Assembly (NCBI RefSeq): GCF_021216675.1 | Contig: NZ_CP086120.1 | Span: 4,896,501-4,960,500 of the forward strand | Length of the DNA stretch: 64,000 nt | From: Streptomyces gobiensis | Lineage (GTDB): Bacteria > Actinomycetota > Actinomycetes > Streptomycetales > Streptomycetaceae | Direction: 5' to 3' | Shown: positions 44,873 through 55,992 of the stretch, piece after piece | How the letters are laid out: every line of letters starts with the position of its first letter | Numbering within the stretch: position 1 is the first letter of the stretch | Position numbers and translations under genes: made by a program | The notes under the pieces: generated by a model | What the model was told of the DNA's origin: nothing | What the model saw: the letters and a program-made list of their open reading frames with translations, nothing else | Databases searched by the model: none

Positions 44873-46267
44873 GTGGCCGCAGAGCCCGGGATCAGCAACA
44901 ACGGCGCCAAGCATCCGGTCGACGAAACCCTCCCCCCACTAAAAATGATCACCAGCGGGCTGCAGCATGTGGCCGCGATGTACGCGGGTGTGGTTGCCGT
45001 ACCGCTGGTGATCGGCGCGGCAGCCAATCTCAGCCCGGCCGATACCACCTTGCTGATGGGCGCCAGCCTCTTTACTGCCGGTATAGCCACCCTGCTTCAG
45101 ACGCTGGGCATCTGGAAGATCGGAGCCCGGCTGCCCTTTGTCAACGGTGTGTCATTCGTCGGCGTCGCGGCGATGATCGCGATCATCGCCGCCGAGGGCG
45201 GCGGCACCGGCCTGCCGGTCATCTTTGGCGCGGTGATCGTCGCAGGTCTCTTCGGCTTTCTCATCAGCCCGTGGTTCTGCAAGCTGGTGCGCTTCTTCCC
45301 ACCGGTGGTCACCGGCAGCGTCATCACGCTGATCGGTATATCCCTGCTGCCGGTGGCCTTTGGCTGGGTCAGCGATGGCGGCGGCAGCGGGGAGGGCGCT
45401 CCCGCCCGGAACATCGCGCTGGCAGGCATCACCTTGGTGGTGACCCTGGTGCTGAACCGGTTCACCCGGGGCTTTGTGCGGTCCATCGCGATCCTGCTCG
45501 GCCTCACCGCCGGCACCCTGGCGGCGATTCCCTTCGGGATGACCGACTTCGCCAGACTCGGCGACGCCGAACTGTTCGCCTTCCCCGCGCCGTTCCACTT
45601 CGGCGCACCGGTGTTCTCCATCGCGCCGGTCATCTCCATGTGCATCGTGATGCTGGTCATCATGACCGAGTCGACGGCCGACATGATCGCGCTGGGCAAG
45701 GTCGTCGACAAGCCGGTAGATGAGAAGACGCTCGCGGCTGGGCTCCGCGCCGACACGCTGGGCAGCGCCATCGCCCCGGTCTTCAACGGCTTCGCCGCCA
45801 CCGCCTTCTCACAGAACGTCGGCCTGGTCGCGATCTCCAAGGTGCGCAGCCGCTTTGTGGTCGCGGTCGGCGGCGGCATCCTCATTCTGCTCGGGCTCAG
45901 CCCGATCGCCGCGGCACTGGTCGCCGCCGTGCCACTGCCGGTCCTCGGCGGGGTGGGCATCGTCCTCTTCGGCACCATCGCGGTGAGCGGCATCCAGACC
46001 CTGGTGCAGAGTGATCTGAGCAAGACCGGAAACGCCCTGATCGTCGCGGTGACGCTCGGCGTGGGCCTGGCTCCGGAGATGGCCCATGGCTTCTACGGCC
46101 AGTTCCCGGACAGCGTCACCATCATCCTGGACTCCGGTGTCAGCACCGGCTGCTTCCTGGCCGTCCTGCTGAACCTGGTCTTCAACCACCTCGGCCAGCG
46201 GCGCGACGGCGGCACACGGGTTCCCCGGCAGCGCACCGGGAAGTCCACCATCGTCGACCCTCACTGA
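44873..46267 (+). CDS. NCS2 xanthine/urate permease
   Basis: 464 residues, about 14 membrane segments. It matches the xanthine/uric acid branch of NCS2 (PbuX, UacT): GLQHVAAMYAGVVAVPLVIGAA in the first helix (QH motif), PVVTGSVITLIGISLLP, and NGFAATAFSQNVGLVAISKV carrying the substrate-binding QN. Proton-coupled uptake of urate or xanthine fits the neighbouring uricase operon. GTG at 44873 with AGGAGG about eight bases upstream; a GTG at 44828 is less likely. Confidence 0.9.
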   Translation: MAAEPGISNNGAKHPVDETLPPLKMITSGLQHVAAMYAGVVAVPLVIGAAANLSPADTTLLMGASLFTAGIATLLQTLGIWKIGARLPFVNGVSFVGVAAMIAIIAAEGGGTGLPVIFGAVIVAGLFGFLISPWFCKLVRFFPPVVTGSVITLIGISLLPVAFGWVSDGGGSGEGAPARNIALAGITLVVTLVLNRFTRGFVRSIAILLGLTAGTLAAIPFGMTDFARLGDAELFAFPAPFHFGAPVFSIAPVISMCIVMLVIMTESTADMIALGKVVDKPVDEKTLAAGLRADTLGSAIAPVFNGFAATAFSQNVGLVAISKVRSRFVVAVGGGILILLGLSPIAAALVAAVPLPVLGGVGIVLFGTIAVSGIQTLVQSDLSKTGNALIVAVTLGVGLAPEMAHGFYGQFPDSVTIILDSGVSTGCFLAVLLNLVFNHLGQRRDGGTRVPRQRTGKSTIVDPH

Positions 46268-46345
46268 TACACGGGCCGTCAACGCCCACAGCGCGTCCCC
46301 GCCAGGGGCGTTGCGGCGCCCGCGCGTCCCTGGCACGGTGAGGGG

Positions 46346-47365
46346 GTGAAGCGATCATTCCGCCTCCCGGACACCCTGCTGGCCATGGACCGTGATGTGT
46401 ACGGCTCCCTCCTGGCGGACGGGGCGCTGGACCGGCTGAGCGGTGTCGCGGCGGTGGACACCGCGCTGCTCATCACCGACTTCGAGGACCCCGCTCACAC
46501 CACCGCGCTGGCCTCGGCGGAAGTCCTCTTCACACACTGGGGCTGCCCTCCCCTGACCGGCCCCGCACTCCAGCGGATGCCCAGGCTACGGGCCGTGGTG
46601 CACGCGGCCGGATCGGTCAAGCAGCACATCACCGACGCCGTGTGGCAGCGCGGGATCGTGGTGTCGACCGCGGCCCAGGCCAACGCCCAGCCGGTAGCCG
46701 AGTACACGCTGGCCGCCATCCTGTTCGCCAATAAGCGGGTGCTGGAGAGCGCACAGTCATACCGCACGCTACGGAATGGGACCGCACCGCTGAAGTCCGC
46801 CACCGGCCTGGGCAACTACCAGCGCACGGTGGGCATCGTGGGGGCCTCGCGCATCGGACGTCTGGTGATCGAGCTGCTGCGGCCCTTCGATCTGACGGTG
46901 CTGGTGTACGACCCCCATCTGGACCCGGAGGAGGCCAGGGAGCTGGGGGCCGAGACGGTCGGACTCGATGAACTGACCCGCCGGGGCGATGTGGTGAGCC
47001 TGCACGCCCCCCAGCTCCCGCAGACCCACCAGATGTTCGGCCGCCGTCGGCTGGGGCTGCTGGGGGATGGCGCCACGCTGATCAACACCGCCCGGGGCAC
47101 GCTGGTCGACACCGAGGCACTCACCCGGGAGCTGGTCTCCGGCCGGATTTATGCCGTCATCGATGTCACGGACCCGGAGGTCCTGCCCGCCGACTCACCG
47201 CTGTACGACCTGCCCAATGTGCTGCTCACCCCGCATATCGCCGGTTCGCTCGGACATGAGCTGGGCCGGATGGCGGACGCGGCCATCGCCGAACTGGCAC
47301 GTTACGCTCGCGGGCTGCCCTTCCGGCACGCCGTCGATCCGGGCACCCTCACCCGCTCGGCCTGA
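46346..47365 (+). CDS. D-isomer-specific 2-hydroxyacid dehydrogenase
   Basis: 339 residues. NAD-binding loop TVGIVGASRIGRLVIELL (Gly-Ala-Ser variant of GxGxxG), then LINTARGTLVDTEAL, VIDVTDPEVLPADSPLYDLPNVLLTPHIAGS with the catalytic His. Such enzymes reduce 2-oxoacids such as glyoxylate, hydroxypyruvate or phosphoglycerate; the exact substrate is open. Its stop faces the polysaccharide lyase stop, nine bases apart. GTG start. Confidence 0.85.
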   Translation: MKRSFRLPDTLLAMDRDVYGSLLADGALDRLSGVAAVDTALLITDFEDPAHTTALASAEVLFTHWGCPPLTGPALQRMPRLRAVVHAAGSVKQHITDAVWQRGIVVSTAAQANAQPVAEYTLAAILFANKRVLESAQSYRTLRNGTAPLKSATGLGNYQRTVGIVGASRIGRLVIELLRPFDLTVLVYDPHLDPEEARELGAETVGLDELTRRGDVVSLHAPQLPQTHQMFGRRRLGLLGDGATLINTARGTLVDTEALTRELVSGRIYAVIDVTDPEVLPADSPLYDLPNVLLTPHIAGSLGHELGRMADAAIAELARYARGLPFRHAVDPGTLTRSA

Positions 47366-47374
47366 ACAACCCGT

Positions 47375-49798
47375 TCAGCCAAGCTGGACCGTGATCCGCT
47401 GGGTGGCTCCCATCGCGCCACTGAGACCGCCGAAGGCAAGGGTCAGGGACGAACCGGTGGTGGCACCGGTGACCGTGGGCGGTCTGGCGAGTACCGCGCC
47501 GATGGCACGGTCCCAGCTGACCGTCAGACCGCTCCGCGCCCGTATGGGGTCCGATACGCAGATCACCGCCGTGCCGTCGGCGTTCTCACGGATCAGCACC
47601 GAGCAGGGCGCGCTCGCGGTGATCCCGCCGACGGCGCCCCCGGACCAGAAGTTGACGGTGGTGAAGCCGAGCGAGGGCACCTGCGCGCCCTGCTGATCGC
47701 CGGTGTTGCTGAGAATCCGCAGCCAGCCCGTGTCGGCGGCGCGGGCCGAGGTCTGGGCCCGGTTGGCGCCGGGCAGCACCAGATAGGCGTAGCGGGCATG
47801 GGACGGGTCGGTGCCGTGATCGAACCACAGCGTCAGATAGCGGCGGCTGATGGCGGTGGTGGTGCCGCCCCGGTTGACAGCGCGCCAGGAACCGGTGCGC
47901 TGCTCACGCAGCGCCTCGACGGTGGCGCCGCCGGGGAACACATAGCCGACGGTGCCGCCGAAGCCGCCGATATGGGCCCAGCCCGCGTTGCTCAGTGTGC
48001 CGGACCAGGGGAGGCTGACCGGCTGGGCCGCGCCGTCGACAACCAGAGGAGGAGAGCCGGTGGCGCCGAGGTTACGGTTCTCCACGATGGACTCGACGGC
48101 CGTACCGTCCTGGCAGGTGATGCCCGCGCCAAGGCAGACGATCGCGTCGTCCAGACAGAACCAGGACTTCTTCGCCATGAGGGTGCTGGACACCCCTCTG
48201 ACATGCTGGCCCAGGGCGGCGTGCCGCCCATCGGTGGTCCCACCCACCCAGCTCACATCGGGCAGTGCTGTGCCCCACGCACCGCCCTCACCGTCGGCGA
48301 GGGTCTTACGGGAGACGGTGATGCCCGGCAGCCGGTAGGGATCGACGGTGGGCCAGAAGGCGTCGCTGTACTGGTCGTTGCCGAACGTGTCGCCCCACCA
48401 GTAGAGCATTCCATTGCCGGTGTGCCAGCCCCGCAGATTCTCGCCGTTGCCCACCTCATAGTGGGCGATGCGCCGCGAGGCCATGCTGATCGAGGCCGCC
48501 CACCCCGGGCGCCGGTGGGTGGCCCGGTCCATCGCGGCGAACAGCCGGTGTCCGGTCGGCTCAGCTACGGGCCGCACGGTGCTGTCGTCGTCGATCTCCT
48601 TGAGCAGGGTGAGCTGGTGCACGCCCAGGGTGCGGTCCGCCAGCACCGGGCGACAGCGGTCCCGCCGTATCCAGCCCTTGATCAGGCCCCGCCAGCGCTC
48701 GCGCTCGGCGCTGCTGGCCGCGCCCGCCAGCAGCGCGATGGAGGCGATGATGGCGTGCCCGCGCACATGATCGTCCTGCTGGACCTGGCGCGGATCGCCG
48801 GCCGACAGCCCCCGGCTGATGGCCCGCCCGGAAACCCCGTCCATGACCAGACCGTTGTACAGAAAGGGCGCCCAGGCGCCCTCGACCGCGTCAAACACGA
48901 TCTGCCGGTTGGGGTCGGTGACCTCCCAGTCGGAACCGGCGAGCAGGGAGAAGAGCATGCCCAGACCGCCGAGCAGGACGGAGCCATAGGTACCGGTGTA
49001 CGGCACGGTGGTGTGCTGGATGAAGGAGCCGTCGGCGTAGAGCCCATCGCCTTCGGCGACATACGGGAAGACCGGCGAGAGGGCGTCACGGGCCAGCGCC
49101 ACCTTCGCCGCCCGGCCGCCGACGATGCCGCGCAGAGCCAGCACCCGGCAGAGATCCACCCGGTTCGCGCCGGTGCTGGTGCCGCTGTACTCCGCGACGG
49201 CCGAGTCCGGCACATAGTGGTCAACGGCCCGGCAATAGTCGCCGATCTGAGTGCCCGACAGCTCACCGTGCAGCAGGACACAGCTGTCCAGCAGTGCCTG
49301 GGGCGCGCCGATCTGCCAGTTCCACCAGTTGCCGAAACGCTGCTGATTCTCGTTGTAGACCTGCTGATACAGCTGGTCGAGGCCGCTGAGCAGATCCGCC
49401 CTGAGCCCCGCGTCACCGGTCAGCCCGGTGCCCGGCTGTGCGTACGCCAACGCCATGGTACGCAGCCGGACATAGCTGTTGTTCATGTTCTGGGAGTAGC
49501 CGAAGGACTCCGGGCCCGTGCTGGGGTGAGGGTCGGCGAAGACCAGATCCGGCCAGAGCGACCCAGCGGACGGAGTTATCCGCTGACGGAACCTGCCTGC
49601 CTCCTGCCCGATGGCGGCCAGCTCGCTCCTGAACGGCTCGGTGGTGGGGCTGAAGCCGGTACCGAGCACCAGCTCGCACCACCTGTCACGCAGCGCGGAG
49701 AACCTATCGGCCGCCGAGGCCGCGGTGGCAAGAGCGTGAGCGAGGGTGGTGCCGCCGGCCGCATGAAGGAAGCCGCGACGGGACCAAGAGGTCGTCAT
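47375..49798 (-). CDS. Secreted polysaccharide lyase family 8 enzyme
   Basis: 807 residues. A twin-arginine signal (SRRGFLHAAGG, cleavage after ~ASAA) leads to the helical toroid and beta-sandwich domains of PL8 lyases (hyaluronate, chondroitin, xanthan). The active-site Asn is in NWWNWQIG, and the His and Tyr in DGSFIQHTTVPYTGTYG; NNSYVRLRTMA lies in the substrate cleft. It cleaves uronic-acid polysaccharides by beta-elimination outside the cell. Confidence 0.92.
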   Translation of the reverse strand: MTTSWSRRGFLHAAGGTTLAHALATAASAADRFSALRDRWCELVLGTGFSPTTEPFRSELAAIGQEAGRFRQRITPSAGSLWPDLVFADPHPSTGPESFGYSQNMNNSYVRLRTMALAYAQPGTGLTGDAGLRADLLSGLDQLYQQVYNENQQRFGNWWNWQIGAPQALLDSCVLLHGELSGTQIGDYCRAVDHYVPDSAVAEYSGTSTGANRVDLCRVLALRGIVGGRAAKVALARDALSPVFPYVAEGDGLYADGSFIQHTTVPYTGTYGSVLLGGLGMLFSLLAGSDWEVTDPNRQIVFDAVEGAWAPFLYNGLVMDGVSGRAISRGLSAGDPRQVQQDDHVRGHAIIASIALLAGAASSAERERWRGLIKGWIRRDRCRPVLADRTLGVHQLTLLKEIDDDSTVRPVAEPTGHRLFAAMDRATHRRPGWAASISMASRRIAHYEVGNGENLRGWHTGNGMLYWWGDTFGNDQYSDAFWPTVDPYRLPGITVSRKTLADGEGGAWGTALPDVSWVGGTTDGRHAALGQHVRGVSSTLMAKKSWFCLDDAIVCLGAGITCQDGTAVESIVENRNLGATGSPPLVVDGAAQPVSLPWSGTLSNAGWAHIGGFGGTVGYVFPGGATVEALREQRTGSWRAVNRGGTTTAISRRYLTLWFDHGTDPSHARYAYLVLPGANRAQTSARAADTGWLRILSNTGDQQGAQVPSLGFTTVNFWSGGAVGGITASAPCSVLIRENADGTAVICVSDPIRARSGLTVSWDRAIGAVLARPPTVTGATTGSSLTLAFGGLSGAMGATQRITVQLG

Positions 49799-49887
49799 GG
49801 GGTCTCCGAGCCGAGTAGGGAGATTGACGTACCCGCATGAACGGCATAGAACACCTTGAACTGGACGTCCGGCAAGCGGACGCCACG

Positions 49888-49938
49888 CAAGCCAAAAGCC
49901 AAAAACTAAAAGCCAGAAGCCAGAAGCCAGAAGCCCGA
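49888..49938. repeat. AAGCCAR heptad tandem repeat
   Basis: About seven imperfect copies of AAGCCAA/AAGCCAG just before the terminator of the malate synthase gene. It is A-rich and unlike its surroundings; a 63-codon rightward frame over it gives only repeats of QKPEARS type. Confidence 0.7.
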
Positions 49939-49978
49939 AAGGCCCCGGGCCGCGTGAGGTGCAGCGGTCCGGGGCCTT
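49939..49978 (-). terminator. Terminator of aceB
   Basis: AAGGCCCCGG (49939-49948) pairs with CCGGGGCCTT (49969-49978); it begins 18 bases after the aceB stop and is followed on the leftward strand by a short T-run (TTTC). Confidence 0.75.
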
Positions 49979-49996
49979 GGGTTCTACGGCTGGGCG

Positions 49997-51619
<1,623 letters not shown>

Positions 51620-51740
51620 GGGCTGTCACTCCTTCAGCGGGCGGTGCCTGGGGCCGCCAGAACGCCGCCGGAACTACATGCTCGGTGGTACGCGTATGCG
51701 GCACGGGGTGCCACATGCTTTCTGCGCACTGGAGACTAGT

Positions 51741-51755
51741 TTTCTTATGGCGGAA
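51741..51755 (-). promoter_or_regulatory. TTCC-N7-GGAA-like site upstream of aceB
   Basis: TTTCTTATGGCGGAA, one mismatch from the motif at gcl and hyi, 122 bp before the aceB start. Confidence 0.45.
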
Positions 51756-51757
51756 TT

Positions 51758-51772
51758 TCAACGGTCTGTTGA
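51758..51772 (-). promoter_or_regulatory. TCAACA-N3-TGTTGA-like operator upstream of aceB
   Basis: TCAACGGTCTGTTGA, one change from the palindromes at katA and uraD, adjacent to the TTCC-N7-GGAA-like site. Confidence 0.5.
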
Positions 51773-51850
51773 CGTCGAGATCGTTGATGTCGAGATATCT
51801 GGGCGGCGGACAGCCCTCAGTACGCTCCTGGCCTGGTTCGATCAGCCTGC

Positions 51851-52462
51851 TCAGATCAGCCGGGTGAGATCCGCCGGTGTGTCGATATCGCCCGGATCGG
51901 CGATATCTCCGCACTCAATGAGCGTAATCCCGGGCGTATGCTCCCGCAGGTACGCCCGGGCCCCCTGGTCCCCGACCGCACTGGCGGCCACCCCCGCCCA
52001 GTGCTCGGCCCCCAGCAGTACCGGGTGGCCACGGCGCCCGGCATAGGTGGCCATGGCCAGGGACGCCGTGGAACGGCAGGCGGCGCGTACCCGGGCGATG
52101 GCCGTGGGCCCGATCCCCGGCTGGTCGACAAGGGAGATGACGACCGCCTGCGCCGTCGGCCCCGCTCCGGTCAGCGCGTGTAGCCCGGCCCGTAGCGAAG
52201 AGCCCATGCCCAGCTCCCACTCGGGGTTGTCCACCAGTACGCAGCCAGCCAGCTCTGCCTGGCCCCGCACCTGGTCGGCCGCCGCGCCCAGCACCACATA
52301 CACCGGATCGCACCCGCCCTCGCGCAGCACCTGTACCGCGTGCTCAACCAGCGGACGGCCCCGGTGGCTGAGCAGCGCCTTGGGCCGCCCGCCCAGCCGT
52401 CGCCCGCCCCCAGCGGCAAGAAGGAGCCCCGGGATACGGGGAGCGTGCTCACTCTGCGTCAT
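51851..52462 (-). CDS. MobA/MocA-like nucleotidyltransferase
   Basis: 203 residues. GLLLAAGGGRRLGGRPKALLSHRGRPLVEHAV is the GTP/CTP-binding start of MobA-like NTP transferases; SLVDQPG is the metal-binding Asp region and YAGRRGHPVLL the acceptor loop. The closest functional class is molybdenum cofactor cytidylyltransferase (MocA), which makes the cytosine-dinucleotide cofactor needed by xanthine dehydrogenase-type enzymes. That fits the xdh genes at 16-20 kb. It lies 14 bp after the Nramp gene on the same strand. Confidence 0.85.
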   Translation of the reverse strand: MTQSEHAPRIPGLLLAAGGGRRLGGRPKALLSHRGRPLVEHAVQVLREGGCDPVYVVLGAAADQVRGQAELAGCVLVDNPEWELGMGSSLRAGLHALTGAGPTAQAVVISLVDQPGIGPTAIARVRAACRSTASLAMATYAGRRGHPVLLGAEHWAGVAASAVGDQGARAYLREHTPGITLIECGDIADPGDIDTPADLTRLI

Positions 52463-52476
52463 ACGGTCTGCATACC

Positions 52477-53811
52477 TCAGTCGAGCAGGGGCTGCACCAG
52501 CAGGTACAGATTCAGGGTGGAGATGACAGCGGCGACGACGATGCCGACGGCGGTGGTCGTACGCCAGTTGACCAGGTCGCCCATGATGTCGCGGCGGCTG
52601 GTGAACACCACCAGGGGAACGAGGGCGAAGGGAATGCCGAAGGAGAGCACGACCTGGCTGAGCACCAGGGCATAGCTGGGATCGACGCCGGCGCCGAGCA
52701 CCGCCAGAGCCGGAATCATGGTCACCAGGCGGCGGAGGAGAAGAGGCACCCGGCGGCGCAGGAACCCCGCCATCACCACCTGCCCGGAGTAGGTGCCGAC
52801 GCTGGATGAGGCCAGCCCCGCGGCGAGCAGGGCGATGGCGAACGCCGCGGCAGCGGCCGGGCCGAGAAGCGCGCCCAGGCGTTCATGCATGGCCGGGAGG
52901 CTGCCCTCACCGTCCGCCACATCCCAGCCGCGGAACACGGTCGCCGCCACCACCAGCATCGCCATATTGACGATGCCGGCGATGCCCAGGGCCACGGAGA
53001 TGTCGATACGACCCGAGCGCAACGCCGCACGCTGCTCACGGGCGTCTCGCGGCCGGTTGCCCTGGGTCAGGGCCGAGTGGAGATAGATGACGTGAGGCAT
53101 GACGGTGGCGCCCACGATGCCGGTGGCCAGCAACAGGCTGTCGGCCCCGTCGAGCCGTGGCACAAAGCCACCGACCAGGCCGGTGGGCTCGCCTGCCTGG
53201 AACACCTGGTAGCAGAAACCCACCAGCACCACAGCGAGCATGCCGATGATGACGGTTTCGAATCGGCGCCGGTGGTTGGCGGCCAACGCCAGCACGGCCA
53301 TTCCGACGACGGCGGTGATGGCCGCCCCGGGCAGCAGGGGTACGCCGAACAGGAGGTGGAGAGCGATCGCGCCGCCAACGAACTCGGCGAGGTCGGTTGC
53401 GATAGCGACCAGCTCCGCCTGTGCCCACAGCACCAGGTTCAGCGGCCGTGGGCACTGCTCCCGGCAGACTTCGGGCAGATTACGGCCGGTGGCGATGCCG
53501 ACTTTGGCGGATAGGTACTGCACAAACATGGCCAGGATGTTCGCTGCCGCGATCACCCACAGCAGCAGAAAGCCATGGCGCGCGCCCGCGGCCATATTGG
53601 TGGCGAAGTTCCCCGGGTCGACATAGGCCACGGCGACCACGAACGCCGGACCGAACACCCCCGCCAGCGCCGCCATCCGGGCCCGCGCCGAGCGCAGCGG
53701 GCCCGGCCGGCCCGGTGGGGTCGCGTTGTCCGGGGTCGCCTTGTCCGGGGGCGGCGGTACGGGCAGCGGATCCCGGGTGGCGTGACGTGTGGAGTCAGGC
53801 ACCCCGATCAC
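52477..53811 (-). CDS. mntH: Nramp-family divalent metal transporter
   Basis: 444 residues with about 11 membrane segments. Metal-binding DPGN in YVDPGNFATNMAAG (first helix) and MPHVIYLHSAL in the sixth are both intact, so proton-coupled Mn2+ or Fe2+ uptake is expected. A Pro-rich N-terminal tail of about 45 residues precedes the first helix. GTG start; a second GTG lies three codons on. Confidence 0.92.
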   Translation of the reverse strand: MIGVPDSTRHATRDPLPVPPPPDKATPDNATPPGRPGPLRSARARMAALAGVFGPAFVVAVAYVDPGNFATNMAAGARHGFLLLWVIAAANILAMFVQYLSAKVGIATGRNLPEVCREQCPRPLNLVLWAQAELVAIATDLAEFVGGAIALHLLFGVPLLPGAAITAVVGMAVLALAANHRRRFETVIIGMLAVVLVGFCYQVFQAGEPTGLVGGFVPRLDGADSLLLATGIVGATVMPHVIYLHSALTQGNRPRDAREQRAALRSGRIDISVALGIAGIVNMAMLVVAATVFRGWDVADGEGSLPAMHERLGALLGPAAAAAFAIALLAAGLASSSVGTYSGQVVMAGFLRRRVPLLLRRLVTMIPALAVLGAGVDPSYALVLSQVVLSFGIPFALVPLVVFTSRRDIMGDLVNWRTTTAVGIVVAAVISTLNLYLLVQPLLD

Positions 53812-53900
53812 CGCTGGCGGCCAGGGGACGAAGGGCGTGACGGCACGGCGTTCTGTCGCCGGGACCGCGCGTTATCCAGGGGTTCTTCGGCATGGGCTCG

Positions 53901-54887
53901 CTATGCGCGGGGGACGATGTCGGGGATCGGCTCGATGGGCGGTGTGCCGTAGGTGAAGTACGTCTCGGCGGGAAGGTTCGTACCGCCGATGGCCGTTCCG
54001 GTGTCGATCTGGTCCATGGTCCAGGTACGGGTCTCAAAGTCCGGTTCGAGTACCAAGAACCCCGGGTCACCGAAGAGTTCGATCCGGTTGCCACCCGGCT
54101 CGAACACATAGAGGAACGAACTCTGGGTGATGCCATGGCGGTCCGGGCCCGCCTCGATGGGGATGCCGTAGTCCCGGAACATCTCAGCTGCGTCGACGGT
54201 GTGCTGTTGCACGCCGTAGTAGAAGGCGACATGGTGCAGTCGGCCGCGCGCGCCACGGGCGTCCCGCATGATGGCCACATCGTGGCTGAGTATGCTGCTG
54301 CTCATCCAGACACCGGTCTCGATATCGCCGTCGACGACCCGCTCATGGGTCTTCATCCCCAAGTGGCGCTCGAACGACTTCTTGATCGGCGTCACATCGC
54401 GGGCCAGGAGATTGAGGTGGTCGATCCGCTTGACCGGCAGGCCCTGCAGCGGCTTCTTTGATGCCCGGCTGAGGATCTTGCTCTGCAGCTCCGGCGGAGC
54501 CTGGTACTTCTCGACCTCCCACAGCAGCGCCATCTTGTGGCCGTCCGAGGTGTTGAACTCATAGGTCTTGCCGTAGCCGAAGTCACCGTCGGTCCACTGG
54601 CCGTCCTCATTACCGTCGCGCATCGACTTGATGCGCCGCTCCAGTGCCTCGGGCGACGAAGTACGTAATGCGGCGTGGTCCATCCGGGCCTCGGGTCCCT
54701 CGGTGACCTTCAGGCTCCACTGATACGGGTCCTCGTAACCGCGCAGGTACACCGACTGGCCCTCGCGCTTGGTCTCGTACATGCCGAGGAGGTCCTTGAA
54801 GAACCACAGCGTGCCGTCCGGGTTCGGGGTGTGCAACTCCACCCGAGCCAGATGGGCAACATCGTGTCGGTACAGTTCATCGGTCAT
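53901..54887 (-). CDS. Catechol 2,3-dioxygenase
   Basis: 328 residues, two vicinal-oxygen-chelate domains (residues ~10-130 and ~150-275). The iron ligands are His157 (RIDHLNLL), a His at 218/219 (RLHHVAFYY) and Glu270 (NRIELF), the classic extradiol triad. It opens a catechol beside the diol with O2 to a yellow 2-hydroxymuconic semialdehyde. The ATG at 54887 with GGAGAG five bases upstream is chosen; it overlaps the tautomerase gene by 11 bases. Last gene of the leftward operon. Substituted catechols are possible substrates. Confidence 0.92.
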   Translation of the reverse strand: MTDELYRHDVAHLARVELHTPNPDGTLWFFKDLLGMYETKREGQSVYLRGYEDPYQWSLKVTEGPEARMDHAALRTSSPEALERRIKSMRDGNEDGQWTDGDFGYGKTYEFNTSDGHKMALLWEVEKYQAPPELQSKILSRASKKPLQGLPVKRIDHLNLLARDVTPIKKSFERHLGMKTHERVVDGDIETGVWMSSSILSHDVAIMRDARGARGRLHHVAFYYGVQQHTVDAAEMFRDYGIPIEAGPDRHGITQSSFLYVFEPGGNRIELFGDPGFLVLEPDFETRTWTMDQIDTGTAIGGTNLPAETYFTYGTPPIEPIPDIVPRA

Positions 54888-55128
54888 ATGTCTCTCCGTC
54901 ACTTCCCAGGTCAGGTTTCCGGTCACGCTGGGCGGCCCCGGCGTTGCGTTCCTCGGTGGTCACGTCCCCCGCTGCCCAGTGCGCGGGCTCCACTTCCCTG
55001 ATGACGACGCGGATGCTGCTCAGCGGCGCGCCGACCGCGCGGTGTGCGGCGTGGGTGAGTTCATGGATGAGGCTGCGGACCTCTTCCGGGGTTCGTCCGG
55101 TTCCGAGCGTCACATCGATGAACGGCAT
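54877..55128 (-). CDS. 4-oxalocrotonate tautomerase-family protein
   Basis: 83 residues. MPFIDVTLGTGRTPEEVRSLIHELTHAA gives the catalytic Pro1 after removal of Met and the basic Arg residues of the fold; SIRVVIREVEPAHWAAGD is the second strand. It should convert 2-hydroxymuconate to 2-oxohex-3-enedioate. The tail of about 20 residues after the core is unusual. GGAGG precedes the ATG, two bases after the decarboxylase stop. Confidence 0.87.
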   Translation of the reverse strand: MPFIDVTLGTGRTPEEVRSLIHELTHAAHRAVGAPLSSIRVVIREVEPAHWAAGDVTTEERNAGAAQRDRKPDLGSDGETYDR

Positions 55129-55130
55129 GC

Positions 55131-55931
55131 TCAGCCTCCCGCCACGGTGATCGTGCCCAGCGACGAGAAGTGTGCGGCGATCCGCGCGCCCGGCTGGACA
55201 TGGACCGCGTCGGTCATGCCGCCGGTCAGGACGATGGAGCCCGGTTCGATGGCCAGGCCACGCTCGCTGAGGGAGTTGGCCGCGAGGGCGAGTGCCTCCG
55301 CCGGGTGCCCTTGCACCGCCGCGCCGGTGGCGGAGTCCACGATCTGCCCGTCGACCTCCAGCAAGCACGCCTCGAGCGACAAGTCCATCCCCTCCGGGGA
55401 CCGGCCGCACGGTCCGAGGATGAACAGCCCGGAGGAGCTGTTGTCCGCTACCGCGTCCGCCAGCGTGAACTGGAAGTCACGGAAGCGGCTGTCAATGATC
55501 TCGATGCCGCCGTAGACCCGGTCCACGGCACGCAGCGCGCTCGCGGCGGTGACGCCCGGGCCTGCCAGTCGCTCGCCCATGACGCATACAATCTCCGGTT
55601 CGGCTCTGGGATGAATGAGCCGGCCCCGGGGCAGTGGCAGGCCGGCCGGCAGCACCATGGCGTCGGTGAGCCAGGCCAGCGATGGCGAGTCGATGCCCAT
55701 CCGGATCTGCTTGGCCCGTGAGGTCAGGCCCAGTTTCACGCCGATCAGCGTCTCGCCGCGGTCCAGCCGCTGGCGCAGCGCCTCGTACTGCACGGTGTAC
55801 GCGGTGCGAAGGTCGAGGTCCGGCCACTGTGCGGTGATGGGTCCGCGCGCGGTCACCGAGCGCTCGGCCGCCAGCAGGACCTCGGCAGCACGCCTGACAT
55901 CACCGGATCGTAATTCCAGTGTCTCGGTCAT
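55131..55931 (-). CDS. 4-oxalocrotonate decarboxylase (DmpH/XylI type)
   Basis: 266 residues of the hydratase/decarboxylase group of the FAA-hydrolase fold. GVKLGLTSRAKQIRMGIDSP, LIHPRAEPEI with the metal-binding Glu pair, GIEIIDSRF and ADNSSSGLFILGP are conserved. It decarboxylates 4-oxalocrotonate to 2-hydroxypent-2,4-dienoate and normally works in a complex with the paralogous hydratase encoded next to it. The choice of decarboxylase over hydratase rests on SRAKQ.RMG and WLTDAM; the two could be swapped. Confidence 0.85.
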   Translation of the reverse strand: MTETLELRSGDVRRAAEVLLAAERSVTARGPITAQWPDLDLRTAYTVQYEALRQRLDRGETLIGVKLGLTSRAKQIRMGIDSPSLAWLTDAMVLPAGLPLPRGRLIHPRAEPEIVCVMGERLAGPGVTAASALRAVDRVYGGIEIIDSRFRDFQFTLADAVADNSSSGLFILGPCGRSPEGMDLSLEACLLEVDGQIVDSATGAAVQGHPAEALALAANSLSERGLAIEPGSIVLTGGMTDAVHVQPGARIAAHFSSLGTITVAGG

Positions 55932-55992
55932 AAGCGGGGCCGCCCTCCTTCGGCACGGCCAGAAGAACTGGGGAACGGTTCGGGTTCTCCGG

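Noticed and set aside
47798-49840. 680-codon rightward frame opposite the polysaccharide lyase
   Set aside because: Antisense shadow of a gene with a clear Tat signal and intact PL8 catalytic residues.
49888-49938. Possible CRISPR array
   Set aside because: The unit is seven bases long with no spacers and no cas genes nearby; it is a simple tandem repeat.
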